Positions 17,835 to 25,950 of a stretch of 37,202 bases of DNA are shown piece after piece. The stretch covers positions 1,636-38,837 of the forward strand of contig PBWH01000017.1 of the NCBI GenBank assembly GCA_002727195.1, in the 5' to 3' direction. The translations under genes were made by a program, and so were the position numbers. Position 1 is the stretch's first letter. Each line of letters starts with the position of its first letter. The notes beneath the pieces were generated by a model, which worked only from the letters and a program-made list of their open reading frames with translations, ran no database searches and was not told the origin of the DNA. The DNA comes from Gemmatimonadota bacterium (GTDB lineage Bacteria > Latescibacterota > UBA2968).

Positions 17835-17881
17835 GCGGAACGAGCGTCTTATGTTCATCGCCGGGAAACAGGAGGAGGAAT

Positions 17882-18484
17882 ATGCGATTCATGCGGTTCG
17901 TGCTTTGTGTGGTTGGTCTTTGGGGCCCGTGGAGCGGAGATACTCAGGCTGACGGAGACCACATCCTTGATACGAGTGAAGAAGGGATGAAGAAGATCGC
18001 GACCGCACTGGGCGTCGAGTGTATCCACTGTCACGTCGCAAAGACGCCCGAGGGCAAACCTGACTTCGGGGCTGTTTCTGCCTTCAAGGCAACGACGCTT
18101 TACATGAAGACTCACTTTGTCGACAGTTTGCGGACGGCTGACGGTGAGATCCTTTCGTGCGAAAACTGCCACAACGGTCACGCTCAGTTCATTCCGAGGG
18201 AACCCGATCACGATCTCGAACCGCTCTCGGCCAACATGGAGCGGAGGGAAGTGATGAAGATGATGCGTGGGTTCACGAAATCGCTCGGGGTCAAGTGCCT
18301 ATTCTGTCACGAAAAGGCGACTGACGGTCGGATGGACCCCACGATCCCGACCAAGCACGTGCGAATGGCGCGGTTCATGGTCGATAACTTCACCAGCTTC
18401 ACCACACTCGACGGCTCGCCGGCCACGTGTATGACCTGTCATCAGGGAAAGGCCAAGTATCTGCCCAGGCACGACGGCGAATAG
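17882..18484 (+). CDS. tetraheme c-type cytochrome with internal duplication
   Basis: This is a 200-residue exported cytochrome. A signal peptide covers about residues 1-23. Four heme motifs are visible: C47IHCH, C93ENCH, C139LFCH and C183MTCH. The protein is two tandem halves. Each has a Met-rich helix followed by LGV-x-C-x-x-CH, about 45 residues later a second CxxCH, then a (G)-K/H-A-Q/K-F/Y-I/L-PR ending. The pattern recalls the photosynthetic reaction-centre cytochrome c subunit fold, where upstream Met residues are axial ligands. No reaction-centre gene is present, so a periplasmic electron-transfer role is inferred. A frame extension to 17831 exists, but GGAGGAGGAA directly before 17882 fixes the start. 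Confidence 0.88.
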   Translation: MRFMRFVLCVVGLWGPWSGDTQADGDHILDTSEEGMKKIATALGVECIHCHVAKTPEGKPDFGAVSAFKATTLYMKTHFVDSLRTADGEILSCENCHNGHAQFIPREPDHDLEPLSANMERREVMKMMRGFTKSLGVKCLFCHEKATDGRMDPTIPTKHVRMARFMVDNFTSFTTLDGSPATCMTCHQGKAKYLPRHDGE

Positions 18485-18503
18485 CCACAAGGCCTTGCTA
18501 AGG

Positions 18504-18530
18504 AGCCCGGTACACAAGGTGTGCCGGGCT
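18504..18530 (+). terminator. hairpin terminator after the cytochrome gene
   Basis: AGCCCGGTACAC and GTGTGCCGGGCT form a 12-pair stem (one G-T) with a 3-base AAG loop. The following tail CTGTCTGTGT is only moderately T-rich. It lies 19 bases after the cytochrome stop. Confidence 0.65.
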
Positions 18531-18574
18531 CTGTCTGTGTACTAGAGGTTTTGCCTTGCTCGGGCTGGGCCGGA

Positions 18575-19352
18575 ATGGTCGACCCCGGTTTCAGGCCCAG
18601 CCGCCGTCCGCGTATCCAGCGCGGACTGGAGTTACACACGAGTCGCACTACCACAATCACCCAGACCCTGATCATCACGGTCTTCGCCGTTCTTGCGGCA
18701 GCAACCGTGCTGTATCTCTTGGGAAAGAACGATCTCGTCGAGACCGGTGTGATTGTCGGGGCAATCGTGTCGCTCCTGATCTCCCCAATCTCAGCCTACC
18801 GGGTGCAGAACTTGATTCAGCAACTGGACGAGAAGGGGCGGGATCTGGAAGACATCAGCACGCATGATTACCTAACCGGGATCTACAACAGACGGTTCAT
18901 GGTCGAGTAAGCGTCGACGATCCTCGCTCTGGGGCTGCGTTACCGCTTTCCGGTATAGTTGATCATGATGGATCTGGACCGGTTCAAGCAGGTGAATGAC
19001 ACCTATTGTCACGCGACCGGCGATGCGGTGCTCATCGTGCTGGCGAAGTCTATTCGGTCATTGATTCGCGTCACCGACATTTTCGGTCAGTACGGCGGAG
19101 AGGAGTTTTTAAGCTTCATGCCGCATACCCCGCTGGAGGATGCGACCAAACTCGCCAACCGGATTCGGGAAGGTGTTAAGGAACACAAGTTCAGCAACCT
19201 GAGCGTGACGCTTAGCACGGGTGGCGGTGATGGGTGAAGCGACCCAGACGCTGGATGATCTGATCGATACGGCTGATGTCGCACTCGATGAGGCGAAGAA
19301 TGCTGGAGGAGATCGTGTTGAGGCCAACAAGCTTGCCTGTATGGAGGAGTAG
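18575..19352 (+). pseudogene. dead GGDEF (diguanylate cyclase-like) gene
   Basis: The reading frame encodes two hydrophobic segments (about 18663-18800), a short coiled linker and then a GGDEF domain: THDYLTGIYNRRF, MMDLDRFKQVND, FGQYGGEEFLSF. It is broken by in-frame TAA at 18908-18910 and TAG at 18956-18958; the frame continues unchanged across both. A frameshift at about 19215-19229 follows, after which the family's C-terminal part (MGEATQTLDDLIDTADVAL, ending at 19352) lies in the +1 frame. Motifs are also eroded: the H-x-x-GD loop reads TYCHATGD and the Arg before GGEEF is Gln. The original start is uncertain; ATG 18575 is the earliest sensible one. A functional product is very unlikely. 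Confidence 0.88.
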
Positions 19353-19382
19353 GGGCCAGCTGTGTCCAGTATCAACAGCGCG

Positions 19383-19682
19383 CTACTCGTTGTAGTCGAA
19401 CACTAGGACATCCTCCACGATCGGCCGGATCGTCTCTGCGCTTACTGCCACGTGGTCGGGATGAAGCAGGTAGGTGTCTCTTGCCGCTTCATCTGTGAAG
19501 GTCATCACGAATCCCCACTCGTAGCCTTTGCTCTTGCCCTCAGGGCTGTTGTTTCGGCCTGCCGTGACTTCGACGATTCCCTCAAGCTTACCCATTAGGC
19601 CCTCAAGCCCTTTCAACACGGCGTCCGTCTGGTCGGATGTGACGCCATCTCTCAGCTTCAGCAACACGACGTGCTTAACCAT
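19383..19682 (-). CDS. Dabb (stress-responsive A/B barrel) family protein
   Basis: This is a 99-residue single-domain protein with the typical Dabb opening MVKHVVLLKLRDGVT, a central LEGIVEVTAGRNNSPEGKSK, the WGFVMTFTDEAARDTYLLHP block and a C-terminal strand VEDVLVFDYNE. The fold is a dimeric alpha/beta barrel; some relatives are enzymes acting on aromatic or polyketide compounds, others are stress-induced proteins of unknown activity. It lies 42 bases after the PhyH gene on the same strand and could be its last operon partner. The specific function is unknown. Confidence 0.88.
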   Translation of the reverse strand: MVKHVVLLKLRDGVTSDQTDAVLKGLEGLMGKLEGIVEVTAGRNNSPEGKSKGYEWGFVMTFTDEAARDTYLLHPDHVAVSAETIRPIVEDVLVFDYNE

Positions 19683-19724
19683 GCATAACCTCGTTCACGT
19701 TGGATGTTCCCTATGTGACGTGTC

Positions 19725-20495
19725 TCATGAGTCATCCCCCGCATTGATGCCGAAGGCAGCGGCGTATGTGCGGGTAACCTCGTTGAGGTTGCCGTAAAAC
19801 GCTCGCGTTTCCGGGTCGGGGCTGTGTTTCCAGAAGCACGGAGGGATCACCGAATCGTTTGCCAGGGGCTCACGATCCCGATGTCCATAATAGATCTGGA
19901 GCGTCTTCCGCTCTGCTTTTGTGGATCTCGTGGTGGCTGTGTGTAGCACGGCGACATTGAACAGGCAGACGGTCCCGGAAGGACCGTGGATATCGACGAT
20001 GCCGCCTCTCGCCAATTGCGCTTTCTTCTCCTGCAGGATGTCGTCCTCGATCGACTCGGGTGAAATCGAGAAGCAGTGGGTATCCGGGCCGACATCCGTC
20101 AAATACAGCATCAGTTGGATATAGTCCATCCGAAGGGGATGGTCCTCCCGGTGTGGTCGATCTCGATGCCAGCTGCGGTGGACATCGCCCTTATAGGGCG
20201 CCATGTGACGAGCCCCAATCTCACCAAAACATGTTTTGCCTCCCATCAGCTCCTCGATAGCAGTCAGGATAGGCGGGTGACGGACCACTTCATCGAAGGC
20301 AGGTGTCGTAACCAGGGCATCATAGTTCGCTATCTGGTGGTAGCCGTAAGGGTGCCAGCGGTAGCGGTTCGACTCCCTGTCCGTGTCAAACAGGTCGACA
20401 AACCTGGCCAGGTCGTCGCCGAAGATAAGGTCTTCACGGACAATGTATCCGTTGGACTGGAAGCTGCACAGGTCTTGGTCAGAGAGTGTGGGCAC
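19725..20495 (-). CDS. phytanoyl-CoA dioxygenase (PhyH) family protein
   Basis: This is a 256-residue Fe(II)/2-oxoglutarate-dependent oxygenase. The iron site is visible as the HxD motif in RSWHRDRPH and the distal His in VAVLHTATTRSTKAER, where the following Arg is the likely 2-oxoglutarate contact. The N-terminal FQSNGYIVREDLIFGDDLARF block is typical. Substrates in the family range from phytanoyl-CoA to secondary metabolites, so none can be named. It starts with GTG at 20495, sharing one base with the amidase's TAG stop, so translation is probably coupled. PhyH genes are abundant in several uncultivated lineages, which fits the suggested taxonomy. Confidence 0.9.
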   Translation of the reverse strand: MPTLSDQDLCSFQSNGYIVREDLIFGDDLARFVDLFDTDRESNRYRWHPYGYHQIANYDALVTTPAFDEVVRHPPILTAIEELMGGKTCFGEIGARHMAPYKGDVHRSWHRDRPHREDHPLRMDYIQLMLYLTDVGPDTHCFSISPESIEDDILQEKKAQLARGGIVDIHGPSGTVCLFNVAVLHTATTRSTKAERKTLQIYYGHRDREPLANDSVIPPCFWKHSPDPETRAFYGNLNEVTRTYAAAFGINAGDDS

Positions 20496-21907
20496 TAATC
20501 CTCACAAATGGCAGGTGGATGCTTCCAGATCTGGGTGGCTTCCTGGAATGTATGAGCAAGTTGCAGGACGCCCCAATCGTCGTGATGGCGTCCTACGATC
20601 TGGACGCCTACGGGCAGCCCATCCGGTGTGAAGCCACAGGGCACGGAGATCGAGGGGCAACCTGTGACGGAGATATAGTAGCAAGACCGCATCCAATCGA
20701 GATACGTGTCCATCCGCACGCCGCCGATCTCGGTGATATACTCCGTTTCGATATCAAAAGGAGGGACCTGGCTGACGGGGCAGATCAGATACTCGTGATC
20801 GCTCAGGAATGCCTGGACCCGGTGGTAGAGTTGGGTGCGTTTCTGTTCCGCTCGAGAGACGTCCGCACCGGTCAGCTTGCGACCGGCTTCTATGTTCCAG
20901 ATGACGGTGTCCTTCATCTGCTCTCGATGATCATCTAGAAGGTCGCCGAACCCGAGCTCGAATAGCCATGCGCGCCAGACCTGAAACGCTTCGTCTGCCC
21001 CCGAAAAGTCGGGTTCGCCGTCGACGATCTCGCACCCGAGTTGCTCGAACGTCGTGCGCTGTGCTTCGATCGCATCGGTTATGGCGGGGTCGACGGGTAG
21101 ACTGCCTAGATCGCGACTCCAGGCGAGCCGGCATCCGGTGAAATCCCGGCCCAGGGGTTTCCCGAATCTGTCGCCGGGATCCTCGATCGATATCGGAGAC
21201 CTTGGATCGGGGCCTGCGATGGCGCTCAACATCAGCGCGACATCCTCGACCGTGCGGGCCATCGGACCCTGAACCGCTAGGGGAAACCAGCCCACGTCGC
21301 TAGGCCACGTCGGAACACGTCCGGGTGATGGGCGGAACCCGACGACGTTACAGAAGTTCGCCGGATTGCGAAGCGAGCCACCAAGGTCACTACCGTCAGC
21401 GATGGGGACCATCCCGCACGCCAGCGCAACGGCTGCGCCGCCGCTGCTTCCACCACACGTTCTGGTTGTGTCGTATGGGTTTCGCGTGACGCCGAAGACA
21501 GGGTTGAAGGTCTGGGAGCCAGCGCCGAACTCCGGCGTGTTGGTCTTGCCGATGGAGATCGCGCCGGCGCCCTTCAGCCGTTCGACGATCAGCGCATCAC
21601 AGTCGGGCACGTGGTCGGCGAAGATGGGTGAGCCGTAGGTCGTACGGACGCCGCTCGTGTCAACAAGGTCCTTGTGGGCGACGGGGAGGCCGTGGAGCAG
21701 CCCCAGGTCATCTCCCCGAGCCCGGGCCTGATCCGCTGCCCGCGCTTCGTTCTGCGCCGCCTCTGGTGTGAGAGTGACTACGGCATTTACGTCCGGGTTG
21801 AGTGCCTCGATCGTGTCGAGATGGTGACGCATCACTTCTTCCGAGGATACCTCACCCCGTTGGATGAGTCTCGATAGGTCGGTGGCCCGGAGTTTCCGGG
21901 TGTTCAC
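20495..21907 (-). CDS. amidase signature family hydrolase
   Basis: This is a 470-residue amidase with the Ser-cisSer-Lys triad visible: Lys79 in [13 protein letters not shown], the cis-Ser in the GGSSGG loop (154/155) and nucleophile Ser178 in [17 protein letters not shown]. Family members hydrolyse amides including aryl and acyl amides, or act as GatA subunits. The C-terminus lacks a clear GatA signature and no gatB/gatC are present, so a stand-alone amidase is preferred. The frame is open further into nrdJ, but a GTG at 21907 overlapping nrdJ's TGA (GTGA) fits the family N-terminus ([20 protein letters not shown]). The substrate is unknown. Confidence 0.9.
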   Translation of the reverse strand: MNTRKLRATDLSRLIQRGEVSSEEVMRHHLDTIEALNPDVNAVVTLTPEAAQNEARAADQARARGDDLGLLHGLPVAHKDLVDTSGVRTTYGSPIFADHVPDCDALIVERLKGAGAISIGKTNTPEFGAGSQTFNPVFGVTRNPYDTTRTCGGSSGGAAVALACGMVPIADGSDLGGSLRNPANFCNVVGFRPSPGRVPTWPSDVGWFPLAVQGPMARTVEDVALMLSAIAGPDPRSPISIEDPGDRFGKPLGRDFTGCRLAWSRDLGSLPVDPAITDAIEAQRTTFEQLGCEIVDGEPDFSGADEAFQVWRAWLFELGFGDLLDDHREQMKDTVIWNIEAGRKLTGADVSRAEQKRTQLYHRVQAFLSDHEYLICPVSQVPPFDIETEYITEIGGVRMDTYLDWMRSCYYISVTGCPSISVPCGFTPDGLPVGVQIVGRHHDDWGVLQLAHTFQEATQIWKHPPAICED

Positions 21908-23097
21908 GAGCAACCCATCGAGTTCCCGCAATTCAGGCACTTGTAGCAAGCTCCGTTTCGGATGGTAATGTGGCCGCACACATCACAGAAAGGCGCATCC
22001 GATTGAACGTAGGAGAGCTGGCGATCGAGAACATTCGCGGGGTCAGTAGCTGAATCAGACGTGGCAGTCGTGGGCACGGGCGCGCGGACGCGAGTTTCTT
22101 CATCTGAAGAAGCACGGGGTGTCACGTTCTCGTGGTCCCTCTGCTTTGCCTGCGTCGCGTCCACCTCCATCGCATCTTCGGGCTTTACCTGCAGGAAGTC
22201 GGTCCGCCCAAGATACTCGTAGCCCAGGACGCGGAAGACGTAGTCGATCACGCTGGTTGCGAAGCGGATGTTCGGATGGTCGACCATCCCGGCAGGTTCG
22301 AACCGGGTAAACGTGAACGTTTCGACCAACTCCTCAAGCGGGACACCATACTGGAGGCCCTTGGATATCGAGATTGCGAAGCAGTTGAGCATCGACCGGA
22401 AGGGGGCGCCTTCCTTGTGCATGTCGATAAAGATCTCGCCCAGTGTACCGTCCTCGTATTCTCCGGTGCGCAGGAAGACCTTATGCCCAGCAACACGCGC
22501 TTCCTGGGTGAAGCCTCCTCGCTTCTTGGGAAGTCGGTCGCGGACCGGCTCTGGCCGCCGCGCAATGGCATCCTCCACGGCTGCATCGACAATGGCCTGG
22601 GGTCTCGAGTCCGGGGTGCCCCCTTCGACGTCGCTCTCCGTCTGTTCTGACCGAGTTGACGATTGCGCGGACAGGGGTTGAGACAGCTTAGACCCGTCTC
22701 TGTAGATAGCGACGGCTTTAAGTCCGAGCTTCCAGCCTTCAACGAACAGCGATTCGACCTCATCGGGTGATGTTTCGTGAGGGACGTTGACGGTCTTCGA
22801 GATCGCACCGCTGATGAATTTTTGTGCGGCGGCCATCATCCGGAGATGGGCCATCGGCTCCAGGTATCGTGTCCCGCGTTTCCCACACCGGTTGGCGCAA
22901 TCGAAGACGGGCAGGTGCTCCGGTCTTAGATGGGGCGCACCCTCGATGGTCTGGTAGCCGCTGATTACATCATTCGCCAGAGCGACTTCATCGGGCGTAT
23001 AGCCAAGCGCCCCCAGCAGATCGAATCCAGGCGTAGAGGCGTCCTCGGCAAGGCCCAGTCGTTTCATCGCTTCCGGGCCGAGCACGTGGGGCGCCAC
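21904..23097 (-). CDS. nrdJ: class II ribonucleotide reductase, C-terminal part (after in-frame TAG)
   Basis: This frame of up to 397 residues continues the reductase in exactly the same phase as the N-terminal part, beginning two codons after a TAG at a possible GTG (23097). It carries the C-terminal NrdJ blocks [40 protein letters not shown], a regulatory/linker region and [17 protein letters not shown]. The end is a Cys-rich ribbon, CDVCG...[13 protein letters not shown], thought to deliver reducing equivalents. Ribosome-site support for the GTG is weak. Either the TAG is read through, or the part is made by reinitiation as a split subunit (known for NrdJa/NrdJb in Pseudomonas aeruginosa), or the gene is broken. 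Confidence 0.88.
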   Translation of the reverse strand: MAPHVLGPEAMKRLGLAEDASTPGFDLLGALGYTPDEVALANDVISGYQTIEGAPHLRPEHLPVFDCANRCGKRGTRYLEPMAHLRMMAAAQKFISGAISKTVNVPHETSPDEVESLFVEGWKLGLKAVAIYRDGSKLSQPLSAQSSTRSEQTESDVEGGTPDSRPQAIVDAAVEDAIARRPEPVRDRLPKKRGGFTQEARVAGHKVFLRTGEYEDGTLGEIFIDMHKEGAPFRSMLNCFAISISKGLQYGVPLEELVETFTFTRFEPAGMVDHPNIRFATSVIDYVFRVLGYEYLGRTDFLQVKPEDAMEVDATQAKQRDHENVTPRASSDEETRVRAPVPTTATSDSATDPANVLDRQLSYVQSDAPFCDVCGHITIRNGACYKCLNCGNSMGCS

Positions 23098-23103
23098 CGC
23101 GAA

Positions 23104-25080
23104 CTATAGCTCGAATGCCCCCGGAAGTGCATCCTCGATGGCGGCGATCTCGATTTTGGTCAGCCCACGCTCGATCAGGCTGTCTCTGTTGATGACGGGA
23201 GCGTCCTTGAGCGACAGCGTTCCCACAATATGGGCGACGATGTCACGGATTTCGTCTTTCCCATAGCCCAGACGTTCCAGGGCCAATGGGATCGAGGCGT
23301 TCACAATCTTGAAGTAACCGCCGCCCGCGAGTTTCTTGAACTTCACCAGCGCGAAATCCGGCTCCACGCCAGTGGTGTCGCAATCCATCAGCAAGCCGAT
23401 CGTTCCGGTTGGCGCGAGTACGGTTGCCTGCGCGTTCCGATACCCGTGCTGGCGACCGAGTTCGATCGCTTCCTTCCACACCGACTGCGCGGCTTCGAGC
23501 AGGTCGGCCGGGCAGTCCTTGGAACTGATTTGACCGGCCGCCGCCCGATGCATCTCCATCACGTTGAGCATCGGGTCCGCATTCTCGGCGTATCTCGGGA
23601 ACGGACCGACGTCGGCAGCCATTCTGGCCGAGGTCGCGTAAGCCTCACCGGTCATGATCGCCGTGATGGCCCCGCAGATCGCATTCCCTTCCGGGCTGTC
23701 GTAGGGGACCCCCATGACCATCAACAGGGATCCCAGGTTTGCATAGCCGAGGCCCAACGGTCTGAAATCGTGGCTGTTCTGGGCGACCTGACGGGTGGGG
23801 TAAGACGCGAAGTCGATCAGGATTTCCTGAGCGATGAAGAAGGTGCGACAAGCCGCCCGGAAACCTGGGACATCGAAGACACCGTCGTCACCCAGGAACT
23901 TAAGCAGGTTGATCGACGCCAGGTTGCAGGCGCTGTCATCGAGGAACATATACTCCGAACAGGGATTGGATCCGTTGATGCGACCGGAGTTCGGGCAGGT
24001 GTGCCAGTTGTTGATGGTCGTGTCATACTGAGTACCGGGGTCCGCGCAGGTCCAGGCGGCGTGAGACACTTGAGCCATGATATCTCGGGCGTCGTGCGTT
24101 TCCCACACCTCACCCGTCGTCCGAAGGGTCGTCTGCCAGGATCCGCCGGACTCGACTGCTTCCATGAAACGGTCGGAGAGACGGACGGAGTTGTTCGAAT
24201 TCTGTCCGCTGACCGTTCGGTAGGCTTCACCGTTGAAGTCCGACGAGTAGCCACCGGCGATCAGGGCTGCGACTTTCTTCTCTTCGCTCGATTTCCAGTT
24301 GATGAAGTCCAGAATTTCGGGGTGGTCTGCGTCGAGAGTGACCATCTTTGCTGCCCGTCGGGTGATGCCTCCGGACTTGGTCGCCCCGGCACCACGGTCG
24401 AAGACGTCGAGGAAGGACATCAATCCAGAGGAGGTGCCTCCACCTGAAAGGGATTCCATCGAACCTCGGATCCGGGAAAAATTCGTCCCCGTTCCAGACC
24501 CGTATTTGAACAGGCGAGCCTCATTCTTTAGGAGCTCGAAGATGGCCATAAGGTCGTCATCGACGGACTGGATGTAGCACGCCGAACACTGTGGGGCCGC
24601 GTATGCGTCGGTAGTCTTCGCGACCTGCTTGCGCTTCGGATCCCAGGACCAGTGTCCGCTGCTGGCCTTGTCGATGCCGTATTCTTGGGAGAGCCCACAG
24701 TTGAACCAGACGGGGGAGTTAAACGCGCCCATCTGATGGATCAATAGGTGGGAGAGTTCTGCTTCGAACTCCTTGGCGTCTTCCGGGTTGGTGAAGTAGC
24801 CCCCCTGATGTTCACCTGCGGCCCGGATAGTATGCGCGACCCGGTATACAACTTGCCTGGCAGATGTCTCGTGACCAGTTTCGGCAACACCCCGCTTCCG
24901 GAAGTACTTCGAGGCGATGATGTCAGCCGCGAGCTGTGACCAGTCTTCGGGGACTTCGTAGTCCTCGAGGCGGAATACTTCGGTGCCGTCCGGCTCTGTG
25001 ATGACGGTGGACCGATGTCCGTATGCGACGCTATCCAGCGGAGACGTCTCGGGAGACGTAAACGTGCGCTTAATTTCCAT
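23104..25080 (-). CDS. nrdJ: adenosylcobalamin-dependent (class II) ribonucleotide reductase, N-terminal catalytic part
   Basis: It reduces ribonucleotides to deoxyribonucleotides with an adenosylcobalamin-derived radical. The 658-residue part holds the catalytic barrel: the first redox Cys in PQCSACYIQ (165/168), the FKYGSGTGTNFSRIRG loop, and N372-P-C374-S-E376 in SNPCSEYMFL, which contains the radical Cys and flanking catalytic Asn and Glu. The second redox Cys is C385, and LAPTGTIGLLMDCDTTG is also present. It ends at TAG 23104-23106 after ALPGAFEL, mid-protein by family standards; full read-through would give 1058 residues. The start is ATG 25080, with AAGGA about 10 bases upstream; a longer frame to 25290 crosses the nrdR gap and is rejected. 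NrdR is directly upstream. Confidence 0.93.
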   Translation of the reverse strand: MEIKRTFTSPETSPLDSVAYGHRSTVITEPDGTEVFRLEDYEVPEDWSQLAADIIASKYFRKRGVAETGHETSARQVVYRVAHTIRAAGEHQGGYFTNPEDAKEFEAELSHLLIHQMGAFNSPVWFNCGLSQEYGIDKASSGHWSWDPKRKQVAKTTDAYAAPQCSACYIQSVDDDLMAIFELLKNEARLFKYGSGTGTNFSRIRGSMESLSGGGTSSGLMSFLDVFDRGAGATKSGGITRRAAKMVTLDADHPEILDFINWKSSEEKKVAALIAGGYSSDFNGEAYRTVSGQNSNNSVRLSDRFMEAVESGGSWQTTLRTTGEVWETHDARDIMAQVSHAAWTCADPGTQYDTTINNWHTCPNSGRINGSNPCSEYMFLDDSACNLASINLLKFLGDDGVFDVPGFRAACRTFFIAQEILIDFASYPTRQVAQNSHDFRPLGLGYANLGSLLMVMGVPYDSPEGNAICGAITAIMTGEAYATSARMAADVGPFPRYAENADPMLNVMEMHRAAAGQISSKDCPADLLEAAQSVWKEAIELGRQHGYRNAQATVLAPTGTIGLLMDCDTTGVEPDFALVKFKKLAGGGYFKIVNASIPLALERLGYGKDEIRDIVAHIVGTLSLKDAPVINRDSLIERGLTKIEIAAIEDALPGAFEL

Positions 25081-25143
25081 GACGATGAGATTCCTTTGAC
25101 TTAAGGAGAGGTGTTCGGGGGAGAGGGAGGGTCTTATCATCAT

Positions 25144-25172
25144 ACCCCGTGATTGGCAGTTGGTCACGGGGT
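25144..25172 (-). promoter_or_regulatory. perfect 9-bp hairpin in the nrdR-nrdJ gap
   Basis: ACCCCGTGA (25144-25152) and TCACGGGGT (25164-25172) are exact inverted repeats around an 11-base loop, 24 bases after the nrdR stop and 63 bases before the nrdJ ATG. No T-run follows on the minus strand, so it is either a weak terminator, an RNA-processing or attenuation element, or an operator. Confidence 0.6.
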
Positions 25173-25195
25173 GGTTCGGCCTGACCCTGGCGGAT

Positions 25196-25657
25196 TCAGG
25201 TAGCCCGGGATTCGAGCTGCTTGAGCTCGTTCTCGAAGTCTCGCAGATCCTTGAATTGCCGGTATACCGAGGCGAATCGGACATACGCAACCTCGTCGAC
25301 CGCTTTGAGTTCCTCCATCACGAGTTCCCCGATGGTCGGGTTCGCGGCAATTTCCTTCTCGCCGCGACCAATTAGGTTGGCCTCGATACGATCAGCGACT
25401 TCCTCGATCTGGGATGTCGAGATAGGCCGCTTGTTGAGGGCCATCTGTAGCTTGACGATCAGCTTGTTCTTGTCGAACGGCTCCCTTCTGCCATCCGACT
25501 TGATGATCGTCAGCGGTGTGTCCTCGATGTATTCGTATGTCGTGAACCTTCGTCCACAGCTCAGGCACTCCCGCCGTCGGCGAATCGCTGTGCCTTCTTT
25601 GCTACTTCTGGAGTCGACGACTCGATCTTCGAGTCCGTCGCAGAATGGACATCTCAT
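25196..25657 (-). CDS. nrdR: transcriptional repressor NrdR
   Basis: NrdR is an ATP/dATP-sensing repressor of ribonucleotide reductase genes. The 153-residue product begins MRCPFCDG. It has a zinc ribbon with C3, C6, C31 and C34, the RRRRECLSCGRRFTTYE signature, and an ATP-cone domain from about residue 48 (PLTIIKSDGRREPFDKNKL) to 140. The length is normal. The frame is open 10 codons further upstream, but the Met before RCPFC is the conserved start. It is followed by nrdJ on the same strand, the usual regulator-target pairing. I could not find convincing NrdR boxes upstream of either gene. Confidence 0.97.
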   Translation of the reverse strand: MRCPFCDGLEDRVVDSRSSKEGTAIRRRRECLSCGRRFTTYEYIEDTPLTIIKSDGRREPFDKNKLIVKLQMALNKRPISTSQIEEVADRIEANLIGRGEKEIAANPTIGELVMEELKAVDEVAYVRFASVYRQFKDLRDFENELKQLESRAT

Positions 25658-25690
25658 GGTGCGAACCCCTCTATCTTGTGCCTGCAAAGA

Positions 25691-25718
25691 GTATAATACA
25701 CTGGCTTGGGTTGAACAA
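25691..25718 (-). promoter_or_regulatory. possible promoter of nrdR
   Basis: On the minus strand TTGTTC (25718-25713) and TTATAC (25696-25691) are 16 bases apart, about 35 bases before the nrdR ATG. The match is modest. Confidence 0.3.
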
Positions 25719-25850
25719 GAGACCCGCCTCCTGTCAGCAGCCTGATCGTGGTCCAGGCTACCGAGCCCGAGACAAGCGGCCGGCCCTTGCCTTTCCGCCT
25801 GATTTTCATGGACTTAGCGCTCTTGGAGCAGTTTTTCCCGGAGTTCAGCA

Positions 25851-25879
25851 TTGTCTCATGTCGTTGTTTTTCCTACGAT
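25851..25879 (+). promoter_or_regulatory. predicted promoter of the histidine-kinase operon
   Basis: TTGTCT at 25851 and TACGAT at 25874 are 17 bases apart, about 70 bases before the kinase ATG. The remainder of the 293-base gap between nrdR and the kinase shows no convincing gene. Confidence 0.45.
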
Positions 25880-25950
25880 AGCATTACCTCAGATCGATAC
25901 CGACTCCTCCCGGTGATCTAGAGGGCCCCGCGAGACTTCTACGTGGTAGT

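Noticed and set aside
23104..23106. TAG reassigned to an amino acid (alternative code)
   Set aside because: TAG is used as the ordinary end of several intact genes in the window, including lptG and the endonuclease III homologue.
25081..25195. Adenosylcobalamin riboswitch before nrdJ
   Set aside because: The gap is only 115 bases and shows no B12-box-like core; only the simple hairpin is present.
25680..25720. NrdR box in the AT-rich palindrome-like stretch upstream of nrdR
   Set aside because: The halves do not match the known ACAC...GTGT arrangement.
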